Notes under the pieces: model-generated
Told to the model about the DNA's origin: nothing
Databases searched by the model: none
The model's input: only the letters and a program-made list of their open reading frames with translations
Assembly (NCBI GenBank): GCA_023444095.1
Contig: JAEZRP010000045.1
Location: 1 to 64,000 of the forward strand
Source of the DNA: Bacillota bacterium
Lineage (GTDB): Bacteria > Bacillota > Clostridia > Christensenellales > Aristaeellaceae
Reading direction: 5' to 3'
DNA length: 64,000 nucleotides
Shown: positions 50,743-59,566 of the stretch, in pieces
How the letters are laid out: each line of letters begins with the position of its first letter
Numbering within the stretch: the stretch's first letter is position 1
Program-made: the position numbers and the translations under genes

Positions 50743-52457
50743 CAGTTCTTCTCCTCCTCTCGCTGCTGCTTCTCCCACATGTCCGCATACTTCCCGCCGA
50801 GCCTCAGAAGCTCCGCGTGCGTGCCGCGCTCGACGATCATCCCTTCCTCGAGGTAGATGATCTCGTCCGCGCTCTTCACGGCGGTCAGCCGGTGCGCGAT
50901 GATCACGGCGGTCTTGTCCTTCAATTCGCCCGAAAGCGCCGCGAGGATCTCCCCCTCCGTGTGCGCGTCGACCGCGCTCAGCGTGTCGTCCAGAAGCAGC
51001 AGCTTTGGGTCGCGCACGAGCGCGCGGGCAAGCGACGCCCGTTGGCGCTGTCCGCCGGAGAGGTGGTTTCCGCGCTCGCCGCACACGGTCGCATAGCCCT
51101 CGGGCATGCGCGCGACGTCCCCCGCGAGGCCTGCGACGCGTGCCGCCTCCTCGATCTCAGGCATGGTCTTTCCGGCGAAGAAGTCGATGTTTTCCCTGAG
51201 CGACACGTTGAAGAGGAAGCCGTCCTGCGGCACGTAGCCCGTCGCCTCCCGGAGCGCCACGGCGGGGATATCGCAAACGTCGCGCCCGCCGATGAAGATC
51301 GTGCCGCGCGGGACGGGCAAAAGCTTCAGGAAGAGCTGCACAAGCGTCGACTTGCCCGAGCCCGTAGGCCCGACGATGCCGAGCGTGCCTCCCTCCCGAA
51401 CCTTCAGATTGATGTTCCGAAGCGACGGCGACGGCGCATCGTCGTATTTGAACGTAAGGGATTTGATTTCGATCCCGCCGCCGACGCTCTCTCCGTCCGG
51501 CGTACGGTCGAACTCCGGCACTTCCTCCTCGTGCATGAGCGCGCCGAGCCGCTTGTAGGAGGCGATGCCGCGCTGCAGCGTGTTCGAGATGCGTCCGACG
51601 GCCATGATGGGCCCGACAATGATGGTGAGAAAGGTATTGAACGAGACGTAGTTTCCGAGCGAGATCGCGCCCTTTCCAACGAGCGACCCGCCGTACACGA
51701 TTCCGATCATGTAGGAAATGCCAAAAAGCACCGTGATCGCGGGGTTCAGAAGCGCGGTCATGCGGTAGAGCCGGATGTTTGACAGCCGCTTGTCGTCGCT
51801 TTCCTGCCCGTATGCCGCGTACTGGCGCGATTCCTGCGCGAACGCCTTCAGCACGCGCATGCCGTTGATGTTTTCCTGCACGTGGCCGGAGAGCAGCGAA
51901 AAAAGCTCCTGCACCCGCCGGAACCGGATCTGGATCTGCTGGCCGATCAAGAGAACCGCCGCGACGGCGAACGGTACGGGGATGAGCGCGTAGAGCGTCA
52001 GCCGCGGGTCGATCTCGCCAGCCATGGAGGCGATCGAGAACCCAAACGAGGAGAGTGAGTTGAGCACCTGCGCGAACACCATGCCGCTCATCATGCGCAC
52101 GGCGTTCACGTCGTTGATGGCGTAAGCCATGAGGTCGCCCGAGCGGTGCGTGCCGTAAAACCGAACCGGAAGAAGCTGCAGGTGGTGATAGAGCCGGTCG
52201 CGCAGATAGATTTCCATTTCGCGCGACGTGAGAACGATGAAGTAACGCCAGATGTCGCGCGTCACAAAGACGCCGAGCGCCACCGCGAGCAGCATCCAGA
52301 TCTGGCGAACGAAAATGGTCCAGTCCTGCGCCTTCACAGCGTCGATCGTGCTTCCGAGGATGATCGGCGCGCGCGTGACGAGCCAGGCGTTCAAAAGAAG
52401 AAAGGCCGCCCCCGGCACGTAGCGCCAGCCGTGTTTCGCAAAAAAAGTCTTCAGCAT
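50742..52457 (-). CDS. heterodimeric ABC exporter subunit with degenerate Walker B
   Basis: A 571-residue partner: membrane domain with DRLYHHLQLLPVRFYGTHRSGDLMAYAINDV, Walker A GPTGSGKS, canonical signature LSGGQRQR, and Walker B LLLLDDTLSAVD in which the catalytic Glu is Asp. It therefore provides the signature to the working ATP site and the dead Walker B to the other. It is first in the two-gene unit, and a parS site lies just upstream. Confidence 0.9.
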   Translation of the reverse strand: MLKTFFAKHGWRYVPGAAFLLLNAWLVTRAPIILGSTIDAVKAQDWTIFVRQIWMLLAVALGVFVTRDIWRYFIVLTSREMEIYLRDRLYHHLQLLPVRFYGTHRSGDLMAYAINDVNAVRMMSGMVFAQVLNSLSSFGFSIASMAGEIDPRLTLYALIPVPFAVAAVLLIGQQIQIRFRRVQELFSLLSGHVQENINGMRVLKAFAQESRQYAAYGQESDDKRLSNIRLYRMTALLNPAITVLFGISYMIGIVYGGSLVGKGAISLGNYVSFNTFLTIIVGPIMAVGRISNTLQRGIASYKRLGALMHEEEVPEFDRTPDGESVGGGIEIKSLTFKYDDAPSPSLRNINLKVREGGTLGIVGPTGSGKSTLVQLFLKLLPVPRGTIFIGGRDVCDIPAVALREATGYVPQDGFLFNVSLRENIDFFAGKTMPEIEEAARVAGLAGDVARMPEGYATVCGERGNHLSGGQRQRASLARALVRDPKLLLLDDTLSAVDAHTEGEILAALSGELKDKTAVIIAHRLTAVKSADEIIYLEEGMIVERGTHAELLRLGGKYADMWEKQQREEEKN

Positions 52458-52480
52458 TGCCCCTCCACAATCAGTCGTTT

Positions 52481-52496
52481 TGTTTCACGTGAAACA
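52481..52496. promoter_or_regulatory. parS site 1 (ParB/Spo0J binding)
   Basis: TGTTTCACGTGAAACA, a perfect 16-base palindrome fitting the bacterial parS consensus TGTTNCACGTGAAACA. It lies between the metallophosphoesterase and the ABC exporter genes. Confidence 0.9.
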
Positions 52497-52505
52497 TACA
52501 CCGGC

Positions 52506-53420
52506 TCAGGGGCCGGCACGTTTGAGCGTGATGAGGTGAACCTGCGCGCTCGTCCGGAAACGGAGATTCACCGCCTCGCAGCCGAGCCCCTCGCTCACGA
52601 GCACCCAGGTTTCCGAGGCCTTGTGCCAGCCGGAGAGGTAGCGCGATTCGCGCGCCGTGAGCCGGACCATGGTGCGCCCGAAGAGCACCGCCTGTCCGCC
52701 GTGTGTGTGACCCGTGAGCATGAGGTCGCACCAAGCGCCTGCGTCCTCCGCCTCTGCGGTCAAAACGCCCGCCACCGAGGAAGGATTGTGCGCGGCGACG
52801 ATCACAAAGTCACCCTTTGAGAACCGGGAAGCGAGCGCGCCGTAATCCGTCTTGCCGGCCGATGCGTCGGAAAGTCCGACGATCGCGATTCTTTCTCCGC
52901 CTCTTTCGAGTGGGACACCAGAATCCGAGAGGAGAACGATACCTCCGGTCGACAGCTCCGCCGCGAGGTTCTCCGCGCTTTCCTCGTTTTCCCCCGCGAC
53001 GGCAAACTTGCCCATCGGCGCGTCGAAGTCCCGGAGCGCGGCGAACAGCGCCCTCCGCTTTTTTCCGAGCGCCTCCTCCGAGCCGGTGCCGTTGATCCTG
53101 TCCCAAAGGGGAGTGCTGGCGTAATCGCCTCCGAGGATCAAAACATCCGGGCCAAGCGCCTCAAGCCGGTCGAAGAAGCGCGCAACGCCGGAAGCGGTCG
53201 TGAGACCAACCAGATCGATATCCGATACGTAAAGGATCTTCATCCCGTCGAATTCAGCGGGCAGGTCGCGCGCCGAGACCGTCACGCGCTCCACGTGGGC
53301 AACGCGCGCGAGCAGAGCCGAATAGCTGGCGATGCCCAGGAGCGCGGCGGCCGCCGCCAAAAACAGGCATGTGACGACTCGCAGCTCGGGCGCTCGTTTC
53401 TTCTTCTTTTTCATTTTCAT
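52506..53420 (-). CDS. membrane-anchored calcineurin-like phosphoesterase with altered active site
   Basis: A 304-residue protein with a lysine-rich N-terminus (MKMKKKKKRAP), one membrane helix, then the YkuE/YaeI-type phosphoesterase layout. The first metal motif reads SDIDL (Asp in place of the usual His of D-x-H), then GGDYA, then GENEE where GNHD/E is expected, while AHNPSS and GHTHGGQ are intact. Two of the usual metal ligands are therefore changed, and activity may be altered or lost. Start 53420 follows GGGAG; an in-frame ATG at 53588 would read through a parS site and is not preferred. Confidence 0.8.
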   Translation of the reverse strand: MKMKKKKKRAPELRVVTCLFLAAAAALLGIASYSALLARVAHVERVTVSARDLPAEFDGMKILYVSDIDLVGLTTASGVARFFDRLEALGPDVLILGGDYASTPLWDRINGTGSEEALGKKRRALFAALRDFDAPMGKFAVAGENEESAENLAAELSTGGIVLLSDSGVPLERGGERIAIVGLSDASAGKTDYGALASRFSKGDFVIVAAHNPSSVAGVLTAEAEDAGAWCDLMLTGHTHGGQAVLFGRTMVRLTARESRYLSGWHKASETWVLVSEGLGCEAVNLRFRTSAQVHLITLKRAGP

Positions 53421-53454
53421 GTCTCCCGTGACTGATTCGCACCCGCAACGTGAC

Positions 53455-53470
53455 TGTTTCACGTGAAACA
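53455..53470. promoter_or_regulatory. parS site 2 (ParB/Spo0J binding)
   Basis: A second exact copy of TGTTTCACGTGAAACA, 974 bases from the first, just upstream of the phosphoesterase start. Confidence 0.9.
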
Positions 53471-53639
53471 ATTCATAAATTGGATTTGCTTCGGTATTTT
53501 TTGTCGGCAATTTGCCTATTTTGTTTCTGGCGATGTCGTTGCAACATGTCACGCCATCCATTATAATATAAACAGCGTCCGTATTCAATACAGGCGGAGC
53601 AAAAAGTTATGCGCCTAACGAAACGGGCGCGGAGGATTC

Positions 53640-54743
53640 ATGGAGTCAAATCGCAAGGCGCGCATGCCATGGATCATCGTGATATTGATCGTCTCGTTGG
53701 TTCTCACGCTCTCGTGGCTCTTCGCGCTTCTGATCAGAAACGCTGCGGACGGGAGCGACTTCGGCAGTTACAGGGCGCTCGCCATCCCCGCGAACGCGCA
53801 GGTCCAGATGACTGGGGACGGTTTTGTGTATTACGACGGTTCGACCATCGCGCGCGTCAAGGCATCCGGCGAGACGGCATGGACGTATCTGATCGGCACG
53901 AACGCGACGATTTCGGCGGGCGCGTCGAGCGTCGCCGCCTGGTCGGGCGATACGATCACCCTCGTCGATATGGAAAACGGCGTTTCCACCTACTCGAACG
54001 CGCAGGGGGACACCGTGCGCTCGGTGCGCGTGGGCGAACAGTACGCCGCCGCGCTCATCGGATCGGAGACGGACGGAACCATCGTGGTGATGGAGCCGGG
54101 CGGGAAGCGCGTCTACGAGGCGGACTTCGATCAGGAAACGGTGATCGACTACGGTTTTTTTTCCGCGGGAAACCTTCTTTGGGTGATGGCGCTTGATACG
54201 ACGGGCAGCGTCCCCACCTGCGAGATCACGACCTACAAGCCCGGCAGCCGCCGCATCGTGGGCCTCATCTCAGACACGGAACAGCTGATGTATAACGTCA
54301 CCTTCCAGTCGACCAACATCCGCTGCACGGGCGTCACCTATCTCAAGGTTTACGATTACACGGGCACGGAGAATGCTGCGCGCCGCAAGCTCGTCTACGG
54401 CTGGACGCTCGCGTCCGCAGGCGCGGGCGACGACCCGATGATGGCGTTCGTGCCGACCGGGCAATCGGGCGGAACGGGTGGGATGAAGGACGTGCGCATG
54501 GTGCGCGCGGGACACGACTCAATCGTACGCATGCCGTTTTCGTGCGCGGCGCTCGTGGCGCGCGGAGATAACGTCTACGGGTTTTCGAAGGACGGGTACG
54601 TGATGGTCGCAGCCGCCTCGCGGCAGAAGGTGAACGCCTACCGGATGCCCTTTGAAATTGACGAGGTGTTTGGCGTGACCGACGGGGGCGCGGCCATTGT
54701 GCGCGCGGGCTCGACCGTCTACATCATTTCGCTTGGCAACTGA
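53640..54743 (+). CDS. membrane-anchored beta-propeller-like protein (DUF5711 type)
   Basis: A 367-residue protein with a single N-terminal membrane helix (WIIVILIVSLVLTLSWLFALLI) and an external domain of repeated short beta segments (GDGFVYYDGSTIARVKASGETAWTYLIG, GDTITLVDMENGVSTY, YVMVAAASRQKVNAYRMPFEI), consistent with a PQQ/WD-like propeller. Family DUF5711 is my best match from memory. It is followed by cvpA, a pairing I recall from related Clostridia. GGAGG precedes the ATG. Function unknown. Confidence 0.7.
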   Translation: MESNRKARMPWIIVILIVSLVLTLSWLFALLIRNAADGSDFGSYRALAIPANAQVQMTGDGFVYYDGSTIARVKASGETAWTYLIGTNATISAGASSVAAWSGDTITLVDMENGVSTYSNAQGDTVRSVRVGEQYAAALIGSETDGTIVVMEPGGKRVYEADFDQETVIDYGFFSAGNLLWVMALDTTGSVPTCEITTYKPGSRRIVGLISDTEQLMYNVTFQSTNIRCTGVTYLKVYDYTGTENAARRKLVYGWTLASAGAGDDPMMAFVPTGQSGGTGGMKDVRMVRAGHDSIVRMPFSCAALVARGDNVYGFSKDGYVMVAAASRQKVNAYRMPFEIDEVFGVTDGGAAIVRAGSTVYIISLGN

Positions 54744-54809
54744 TGAAATGGATAAAATCGCCAGGAACGGGAACGCTATGCGTGATCAGAATATCGGGAG
54801 GGGTTATTC

Positions 54810-55550
54810 ATGAATGTCGTGGACATCATCATCCTATTGATCCTGGGGTACAGCCTGCTCGCGGGCATGTACAAGGGCTTCATCGCCTCGGGCCTCGCGC
54901 TTCTGGGCTTTGTTGCGTCCTGGTTCGGCGCCTATTTCAGCTACACGACGCTGATGAACGTGGCGCTCTCGAACGCGACGATCATGGGCTTCTGCTCGAA
55001 CCTTCTGGAGCCGGACAACTTCCTCGGGCAGAACGCCTCGAAGCTCGTCAGCGAGATGGCCGGAACCGACGCGTTCAAGGCGATCGCGGAGGCCGTCAGG
55101 GACAAGATTCCCCTCATCGGCGACGCCTTCACCAAGAACGTCGACACGCAGGCGTTTGCGGGTAAGGTGTTCGGTTCGACGCAGCTGACGACCCTCTCCC
55201 AGTATCTTGACCAGACGGTATGGACGGCGGTTTTCGGCGTCCTCTCCTTCATCGTCATGTTCGCGCTCATCTACGTGGTCGTCACCCTGTTTGTGAACCT
55301 TCTCAACCACGTGATCTCCTTCCCGGTGCTCCGGCGCGTGGATTGGCTCCTGGGCGGCGTATTCGGGCTTCTGCGCGGCGCAGTCGTCGCGATGCTGCTC
55401 TTTGTGGTCGCCAACTACATCATCTCCATGTTCCTCGCGGACAACAGCGGCATCGCACAGCTGCTCGAAGGCTCGAGGCTTCTGAAGCTCGCGGACGGGC
55501 TGTCGTTCATTAGGGTGGAGGATCTGCTCTCGAAGATCATCGGCGGATAG
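54810..55550 (+). CDS. CvpA-family membrane protein
   Basis: A 246-residue protein beginning VVDIIILLILGYSLLAGMYKGFIASGLALLGFVASWFGAYF, the conserved start of CvpA/colicin V production proteins, with further helices at about 135-170 and 180-215 and a long external loop between. The family is linked to cell-envelope processes. GGGAGGGG lies upstream of the ATG. A strong terminator follows. Confidence 0.85.
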   Translation: MNVVDIIILLILGYSLLAGMYKGFIASGLALLGFVASWFGAYFSYTTLMNVALSNATIMGFCSNLLEPDNFLGQNASKLVSEMAGTDAFKAIAEAVRDKIPLIGDAFTKNVDTQAFAGKVFGSTQLTTLSQYLDQTVWTAVFGVLSFIVMFALIYVVVTLFVNLLNHVISFPVLRRVDWLLGGVFGLLRGAVVAMLLFVVANYIISMFLADNSGIAQLLEGSRLLKLADGLSFIRVEDLLSKIIGG

Positions 55551-55563
55551 CACAGGCGAAGCG

Positions 55564-55593
55564 GCTCCGGGCAAAGACCCGGAGCTTTTTTTT
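55564..55593 (+). terminator. strong intrinsic terminator after cvpA
   Basis: GCTCCGGG and CCCGGAGC form a perfect 8-bp stem with a 6-base loop, followed by eight T. Confidence 0.92.
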
Positions 55594-55728
55594 GCGCGCA
55601 CGAAACCAATCTGTTTCCTGGAGCGTCCTAATAAAAGGTAGATGCTTCTTTACAGACAGTTACCTACTTCGCCCAAATTATGGTCTATAATGGTTCCAAT
55701 GATACTGCGGATTGTGCGGAGGTGCGGC

Positions 55729-57057
55729 ATGGGATTGGCTCGCAGACTGACGACGGTATTTTTCGCGATTCTATTGTCACTGGCACTCGCCCTTTCGGCG
55801 ATTGCCGAAGATTACCACGTTCTTTCAAACGGCAGCAGCGACGGCGAAGGCGTGTTTTCCGTCTACTCCCTCCAGCAGCGGCTGATCGAGCTCGGCTTTC
55901 TGAACGGGACGCCCGACGGCAAGTTCGGCGCGGGCACCGAGGCCGCCGTGCGCGCGTTCCAAACGGCGAGCGGACTGGACGCGACGGGCATCGCGACCGT
56001 CGAGACGCAGGAGCTGCTTTTCTCGGACCTCTCCGCCGCAAGCGGGGCTGCGCAGCCGACCGCCGCGGCCGGGTCCTCGGACATCACGACCGGCGCGAGC
56101 GGGAACGACGTCTCTATCCTGCAGGGCTACATGCTCGCGTGGGGCTTTACCGTGGACCAGCCGGACGGCAAGTTTGGAACCGGGACGCGCAAGGCGCTCG
56201 CCGAGTTTATGAGTTATGCCTACGACGACATGGTCGCCTACACGAGGGAACGCCGCGCCTCGGCGACCCCGACGCCCTCGCCCGAGCCGACGCCCACGCC
56301 CGAAGGCGCGGACATGGACGAGGTGCTCGACGTGGCTCTCACCCCCGAACCGACCATCCCGGTCGACGGAACCGTCACCCAGGAGTGGTTTGATTACATC
56401 CAGAACGGATTTGACCCGACCACCGCCGCGAACCTTGCGGTCGGCTCGTCCGGCGCGGAGGTCAAGCGGATGCAGCGCAGGCTCTACGCGCTCAAGTACA
56501 TCGCCGCCGGCGTCGACGGCGGGTTCGGCACGCACACCGAGGCCGCGCTCAAATATTTCCAGGAACGCAATGGGCTCGAGCCGACGGGCGCCCTCGACGG
56601 GTCGACCACCGCGAAGCTCTATTCCAACAGCGCGCTTTCTTCCGATCAGTACGTGAGCCTCTACATGGCCAAGGTCTCCATCAAGGATCAGCGCGTGTAC
56701 ATCTACCAGTGGACGGGCTCCAGCTACAGCAAGCTCGCGCACACCTTCATCTGCTCCACCGGCACCAAGCAGAACCCCACCATTCTCGGCACCTTCCAAG
56801 CCGCCGGGCGCAATGGCGAGTGGTACTACTTCTCGGAATCCTACGTCTGGGCGCGCTACGCATTCGTCATTGAGGGCGGTTACTTCTTCCATTCCGTGCT
56901 CTATAACAAGAAGGGAGACGAAAACCCCACTTCCAGCTCCGTCCGCAACCTTGGCTCCCGCGCTTCCCATGGCTGCATTCGCCTCCAGGTCGAGGACGCC
57001 AAGTGGATCTATGATAACTGCTCCGCGGGCATGACCGTCGTAATCTACGAGGACTAG
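55729..57057 (+). CDS. L,D-transpeptidase with peptidoglycan-binding domains
   Basis: A 442-residue exported enzyme: signal segment (LTTVFFAILLSLALALSAIA), two N-terminal peptidoglycan-binding-1 repeats (VYSLQQRLIELGFLNGTPDGKFG, VSILQGYMLAWGFTVDQPDGKFG), a Pro/Thr linker, a third repeat (VKRMQRRLYALKYIAAGVDGGFG), and a YkuD catalytic domain with SHGCIRL holding the nucleophile Cys near the end. It forms 3-3 or lipoprotein cross-links in the cell wall. ATG 55729 follows GCGGAGG; earlier methionines lie upstream of that site. Confidence 0.9.
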   Translation: MGLARRLTTVFFAILLSLALALSAIAEDYHVLSNGSSDGEGVFSVYSLQQRLIELGFLNGTPDGKFGAGTEAAVRAFQTASGLDATGIATVETQELLFSDLSAASGAAQPTAAAGSSDITTGASGNDVSILQGYMLAWGFTVDQPDGKFGTGTRKALAEFMSYAYDDMVAYTRERRASATPTPSPEPTPTPEGADMDEVLDVALTPEPTIPVDGTVTQEWFDYIQNGFDPTTAANLAVGSSGAEVKRMQRRLYALKYIAAGVDGGFGTHTEAALKYFQERNGLEPTGALDGSTTAKLYSNSALSSDQYVSLYMAKVSIKDQRVYIYQWTGSSYSKLAHTFICSTGTKQNPTILGTFQAAGRNGEWYYFSESYVWARYAFVIEGGYFFHSVLYNKKGDENPTSSSVRNLGSRASHGCIRLQVEDAKWIYDNCSAGMTVVIYED

Positions 57058-57059
57058 AA

Positions 57060-57118
57060 GGACGGGGAACGACGAGGGCGCTGTCCTCGCGCGCGCCAAA
57101 GGACTGGCGCCCTTTGAA
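57060..57118 (+). repeat. stop-adjacent hairpin repeat, copy 4
   Basis: Starts three bases after the transpeptidase stop: GACGGGGAACGACGAGGGCG, CTGTCCTCGCGC, AAAGGACTGGCGCCCTTTGA and AATCCCATA. Closely related to copy 3. Confidence 0.7.
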
Positions 57119-57151
57119 ATCCCATACAAGAATTTTTCCTTGTCGCAGAAT

Positions 57152-57183
57152 CGACGCCGCGGGGCTAGGCCCCCGCGGCGTCG
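57152..57183. terminator. very stable 13-bp hairpin between convergent genes
   Basis: CGACGCCGCGGGG (57152-57164) pairs perfectly with CCCCGCGGCGTCG (57171-57183) across six bases. No T-run on either strand; probably a bidirectional transcription or RNA-decay barrier. Confidence 0.6.
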
Positions 57184-57210
57184 ACGGGTTATGTATCCTT
57201 TTCCCTTTCA

Positions 57211-57253
57211 GCATGGGCATCTCAAGGGCCATTGGCCCATCACCCTCCTCCGC
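57211..57253 (-). repeat. stop-adjacent hairpin repeat, copy 5 (inverted, short)
   Basis: On the minus strand GGGCCAATGGCCCTTGAGAT, CCCATG, directly after the stop of the MazG-like gene. It keeps the second hairpin of the family. Confidence 0.6.
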
Positions 57254-57254
57254 G

Positions 57255-57584
57255 TCACCACCGCCCCATATTTCTCTCACATTTCTCGCGGTAGATCTGG
57301 GAGAACTCCTCGGCCGACATATCGAAGCAGAGGAGGGTATCCATGAGGTACATGACCGCGTCGCCGATCTCCTCCATGAAGTGGCGGCGCAGCGCAAGAT
57401 CGGCGTTGACGGCGTCGGTGCCTTTTTTCTTGAGAAGGTCGGCCGCCTCGGCAAGCTCGCCGTACGCCCAGAGCATCTGCTCGATGCTGACGGCGGGCGC
57501 GAGCCCGCCCCACTTTTCCTTGTACTTTTCCTGAAGCTCGGCCTGGCGCGCAAGCATCTCCCGGATCGTGAGCGTTTCGTCCAT
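57255..57584 (-). CDS. MazG-like nucleotide pyrophosphohydrolase-family protein
   Basis: A 109-residue all-helical protein with the family pattern WAYGELAEAADLLKKKGTDA and FMEEIGDAVMYLMDTLLCF, in which the acidic residues (E-x3-E ... E-x2-D) would bind magnesium. Members hydrolyse (d)NTPs or related nucleotides to monophosphates and pyrophosphate. It starts one base after the stop of the preceding secreted-protein gene. Confidence 0.75.
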   Translation of the reverse strand: MDETLTIREMLARQAELQEKYKEKWGGLAPAVSIEQMLWAYGELAEAADLLKKKGTDAVNADLALRRHFMEEIGDAVMYLMDTLLCFDMSAEEFSQIYREKCERNMGRW

Positions 57585-58160
57585 TCAGTCCTCCATCAGC
57601 GCAGTGACGTCGGCGGCGGAGAGCGGGGCATACCAGTGCGCGAGCAGGGTGAACAGCGTTCGCCCGTCCTCGCGGTAGATGCTCGCCGCGCAGGCGACGT
57701 AAGTTCCTTCGTAATAATCGAGCTCGAGGTCCTCGCCCGCGTAGAATGCGGCTTCCGCCGCGTCGAGCCGCGCGGCGAGCCACACGGAGAACGCCGCCTG
57801 TTCTCCGTCCGTCAAAAACGGCAGCGCAAGCGCGCGCAGGGAGAGCGCGGCGCGGGTCTCAAAGGCGTTGAGGTCGTATGTCTGCAAAACAGCCGTCTCC
57901 GCGCGGGAAAGCGTGCCCTCGTCGAAGGAGACGAGCAGGTACGCGCTCCGGTCGGGATCGGAAAAGAGCATCAGCGATTCCTCGTTCCCCACGACGTCCG
58001 TAAACTCGAAGTCCCCGCCGAGCATGTCCCGCATGACCGCGTTGTGCATAGAGACGACCGCGCCTGCCGCCAGTTGCGCCTCGGCGCCCGCCCGGGGAAG
58101 CTCCGCGCGCGCGGGCAGCGCGAGAAGCAGCGAGAAGAGCAGGGGCAAAAGACGCCTCAT
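57585..58160 (-). CDS. secreted protein of unknown function
   Basis: A 191-residue protein with a signal peptide (MRRLLPLLFSLLLALPARA) and a mixed alpha/beta mature domain with no motif I know (YLLVSFDEGTLSRAETAVLQTYDL and similar). The start at 58160 overlaps the stop of the upstream hydrolase (ATGA), so the two secreted proteins are made together. Confidence 0.6.
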   Translation of the reverse strand: MRRLLPLLFSLLLALPARAELPRAGAEAQLAAGAVVSMHNAVMRDMLGGDFEFTDVVGNEESLMLFSDPDRSAYLLVSFDEGTLSRAETAVLQTYDLNAFETRAALSLRALALPFLTDGEQAAFSVWLAARLDAAEAAFYAGEDLELDYYEGTYVACAASIYREDGRTLFTLLAHWYAPLSAADVTALMED

Positions 58161-59440
58161 CGCGCGAGAATCCATGCGGCGATGTCCCCCGCCAGCGCGT
58201 TCGAGACGCCCGACAGACCCTCGTAGTCGGAAACCGTGCCGGTCATCTCGCCCGGCATTTCGCACAGCAGGTGGTTCATGTCGTCATAGAGCATGTAGGT
58301 CGCGCCGTCATAGCCGGAGAGCACCTCCCGGTAGGCTTCGATGCCCTCTTCGGGCAGAACCTGAAAGTCCTTCGCGCCCTGCGCGACGAACACCGGCAGT
58401 CCCCGCTCCACGATCTTCGCGGCGTAGTCGTAGTCGGCCTCGTCATGCCAATAAGAAAGGGGAACGCCGCTTGCGGCTTCGGCCTTGCGCTCGTCCTCGG
58501 TCATGGTCCACATGGCCTCGAACTGTGCCTGTGCGGATGCGAGGACCCGCTCGTCCGCGCCCGCATCCTTCATCTGCCGCAGCAAAATTTCGTAGAGCGG
58601 CTTCGGCGACCCGGCGAGCAGCACCAGCCCCGCCAGCTTCTCCGCGCCGACTTTCTCCGCCACGCGCGGGGCGACCATCGCGCCCTGCGAATGCCCGAGC
58701 AGGTAAATTTCCCCGATCCGCGCGTCCGCCGCGAGCAGTTCCACCGCCGAGGCCGCGTCGATCGCGTACTCGTCGTCTACGGTGAAGGCAGCGTTCCCCG
58801 CGAGCAGATCGGCGTGCGCATAGGAATACTTGTCGTAGCGGACGCTCGCCACGCCGCCGCGCGCGAGCATGCACGCGAGTTCGGCAAAGATCGAGACGCC
58901 GTAGACCGTCTCGTCCATGTTTGACGCGCCCGAGCCCTGCATCATGACGACGCAGGGGAACGGCCCCTCGCCCTCGGGCAGGGCCAGTTTCCCGTGCGTC
59001 TCGTCGGGCTCTCCCGGGCGCAGAATGATGTCCTCTTCGATGTAGCCGCCCGCGGCATCCGCTTCGGCAGGCTTCATGGCGTAGTCGAGCACAGACAGCC
59101 CGGCGAGTTTTCCGTCCGCGTCGAAGATCACTATCAGGGTCGCGGTCGCGTTGGCAAAGTCACAGGAGACGTCGTAGGCGTCATAGCCGGGGACGTCGCC
59201 CGGCTCCACGCCGAGCTGCCCCGCATACGGCCCGAAGGTCGCCTCGATCTGGCCCCAGACCTGGCCGAACGCTTCCGCCGATCCGAGCTGCGTCTGCATC
59301 AGCTCGTCGCACATCGCGTAGAGCGCGTCAAAATCCCGCGCGCCGATCAAGGCCATCGCGTCCTCCGCCGGCGAACCCTCGGCCAGGGAGAGGGAAGGCA
59401 GGAGCGCGAACGCCAAAAAGACAATCAGAAATCGCTTCAT
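58157..59440 (-). CDS. secreted alpha/beta hydrolase with N-terminal DUF3887-like domain
   Basis: A 427-residue protein: signal peptide (MKRFLIVFLAFALLPSLSLA), a DUF3887-like domain to about 120 (DFDALYAMCDELMQTQLGSAEAFGQVWGQIEATFGPYAG), then an alpha/beta hydrolase with the oxyanion region VVMMQGSGASNMDE, nucleophile elbow GHSQG near 255, an acidic residue near AQGAKDFQV and the late histidine in YDDMNHLL. It is a serine esterase or peptidase type, of unknown substrate. Start 59440 follows GGAGGTG. Confidence 0.82.
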   Translation of the reverse strand: MKRFLIVFLAFALLPSLSLAEGSPAEDAMALIGARDFDALYAMCDELMQTQLGSAEAFGQVWGQIEATFGPYAGQLGVEPGDVPGYDAYDVSCDFANATATLIVIFDADGKLAGLSVLDYAMKPAEADAAGGYIEEDIILRPGEPDETHGKLALPEGEGPFPCVVMMQGSGASNMDETVYGVSIFAELACMLARGGVASVRYDKYSYAHADLLAGNAAFTVDDEYAIDAASAVELLAADARIGEIYLLGHSQGAMVAPRVAEKVGAEKLAGLVLLAGSPKPLYEILLRQMKDAGADERVLASAQAQFEAMWTMTEDERKAEAASGVPLSYWHDEADYDYAAKIVERGLPVFVAQGAKDFQVLPEEGIEAYREVLSGYDGATYMLYDDMNHLLCEMPGEMTGTVSDYEGLSGVSNALAGDIAAWILAR

Positions 59441-59566
59441 AAATACACCTCCGTTGTCAAAAGTATATCCGTCTCCCCACCCCCTTGTCAATCGGCTCCC
59501 CCAAAAAGAGAATTCGGCCGTATGGGAGTTTCCATGCGACCGACGGACAATGGATTCTTTCTCCTT

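Noticed and set aside
50742..51084. Extended N-terminus of the second ABC exporter subunit
   Set aside because: The extra residues are Arg-rich shadow text of the first subunit; the ATG at 50742 overlaps the previous stop as expected.
49747..51782. Long plus-strand frames opposite the ABC exporter
   Set aside because: Both are antisense shadows caused by high GC; the minus-strand genes have complete Walker motifs.
57868..58785. Plus-strand frame of 305 codons
   Set aside because: Antisense to two secreted-protein genes with signal peptides; Arg/Pro/Ser-rich shadow.
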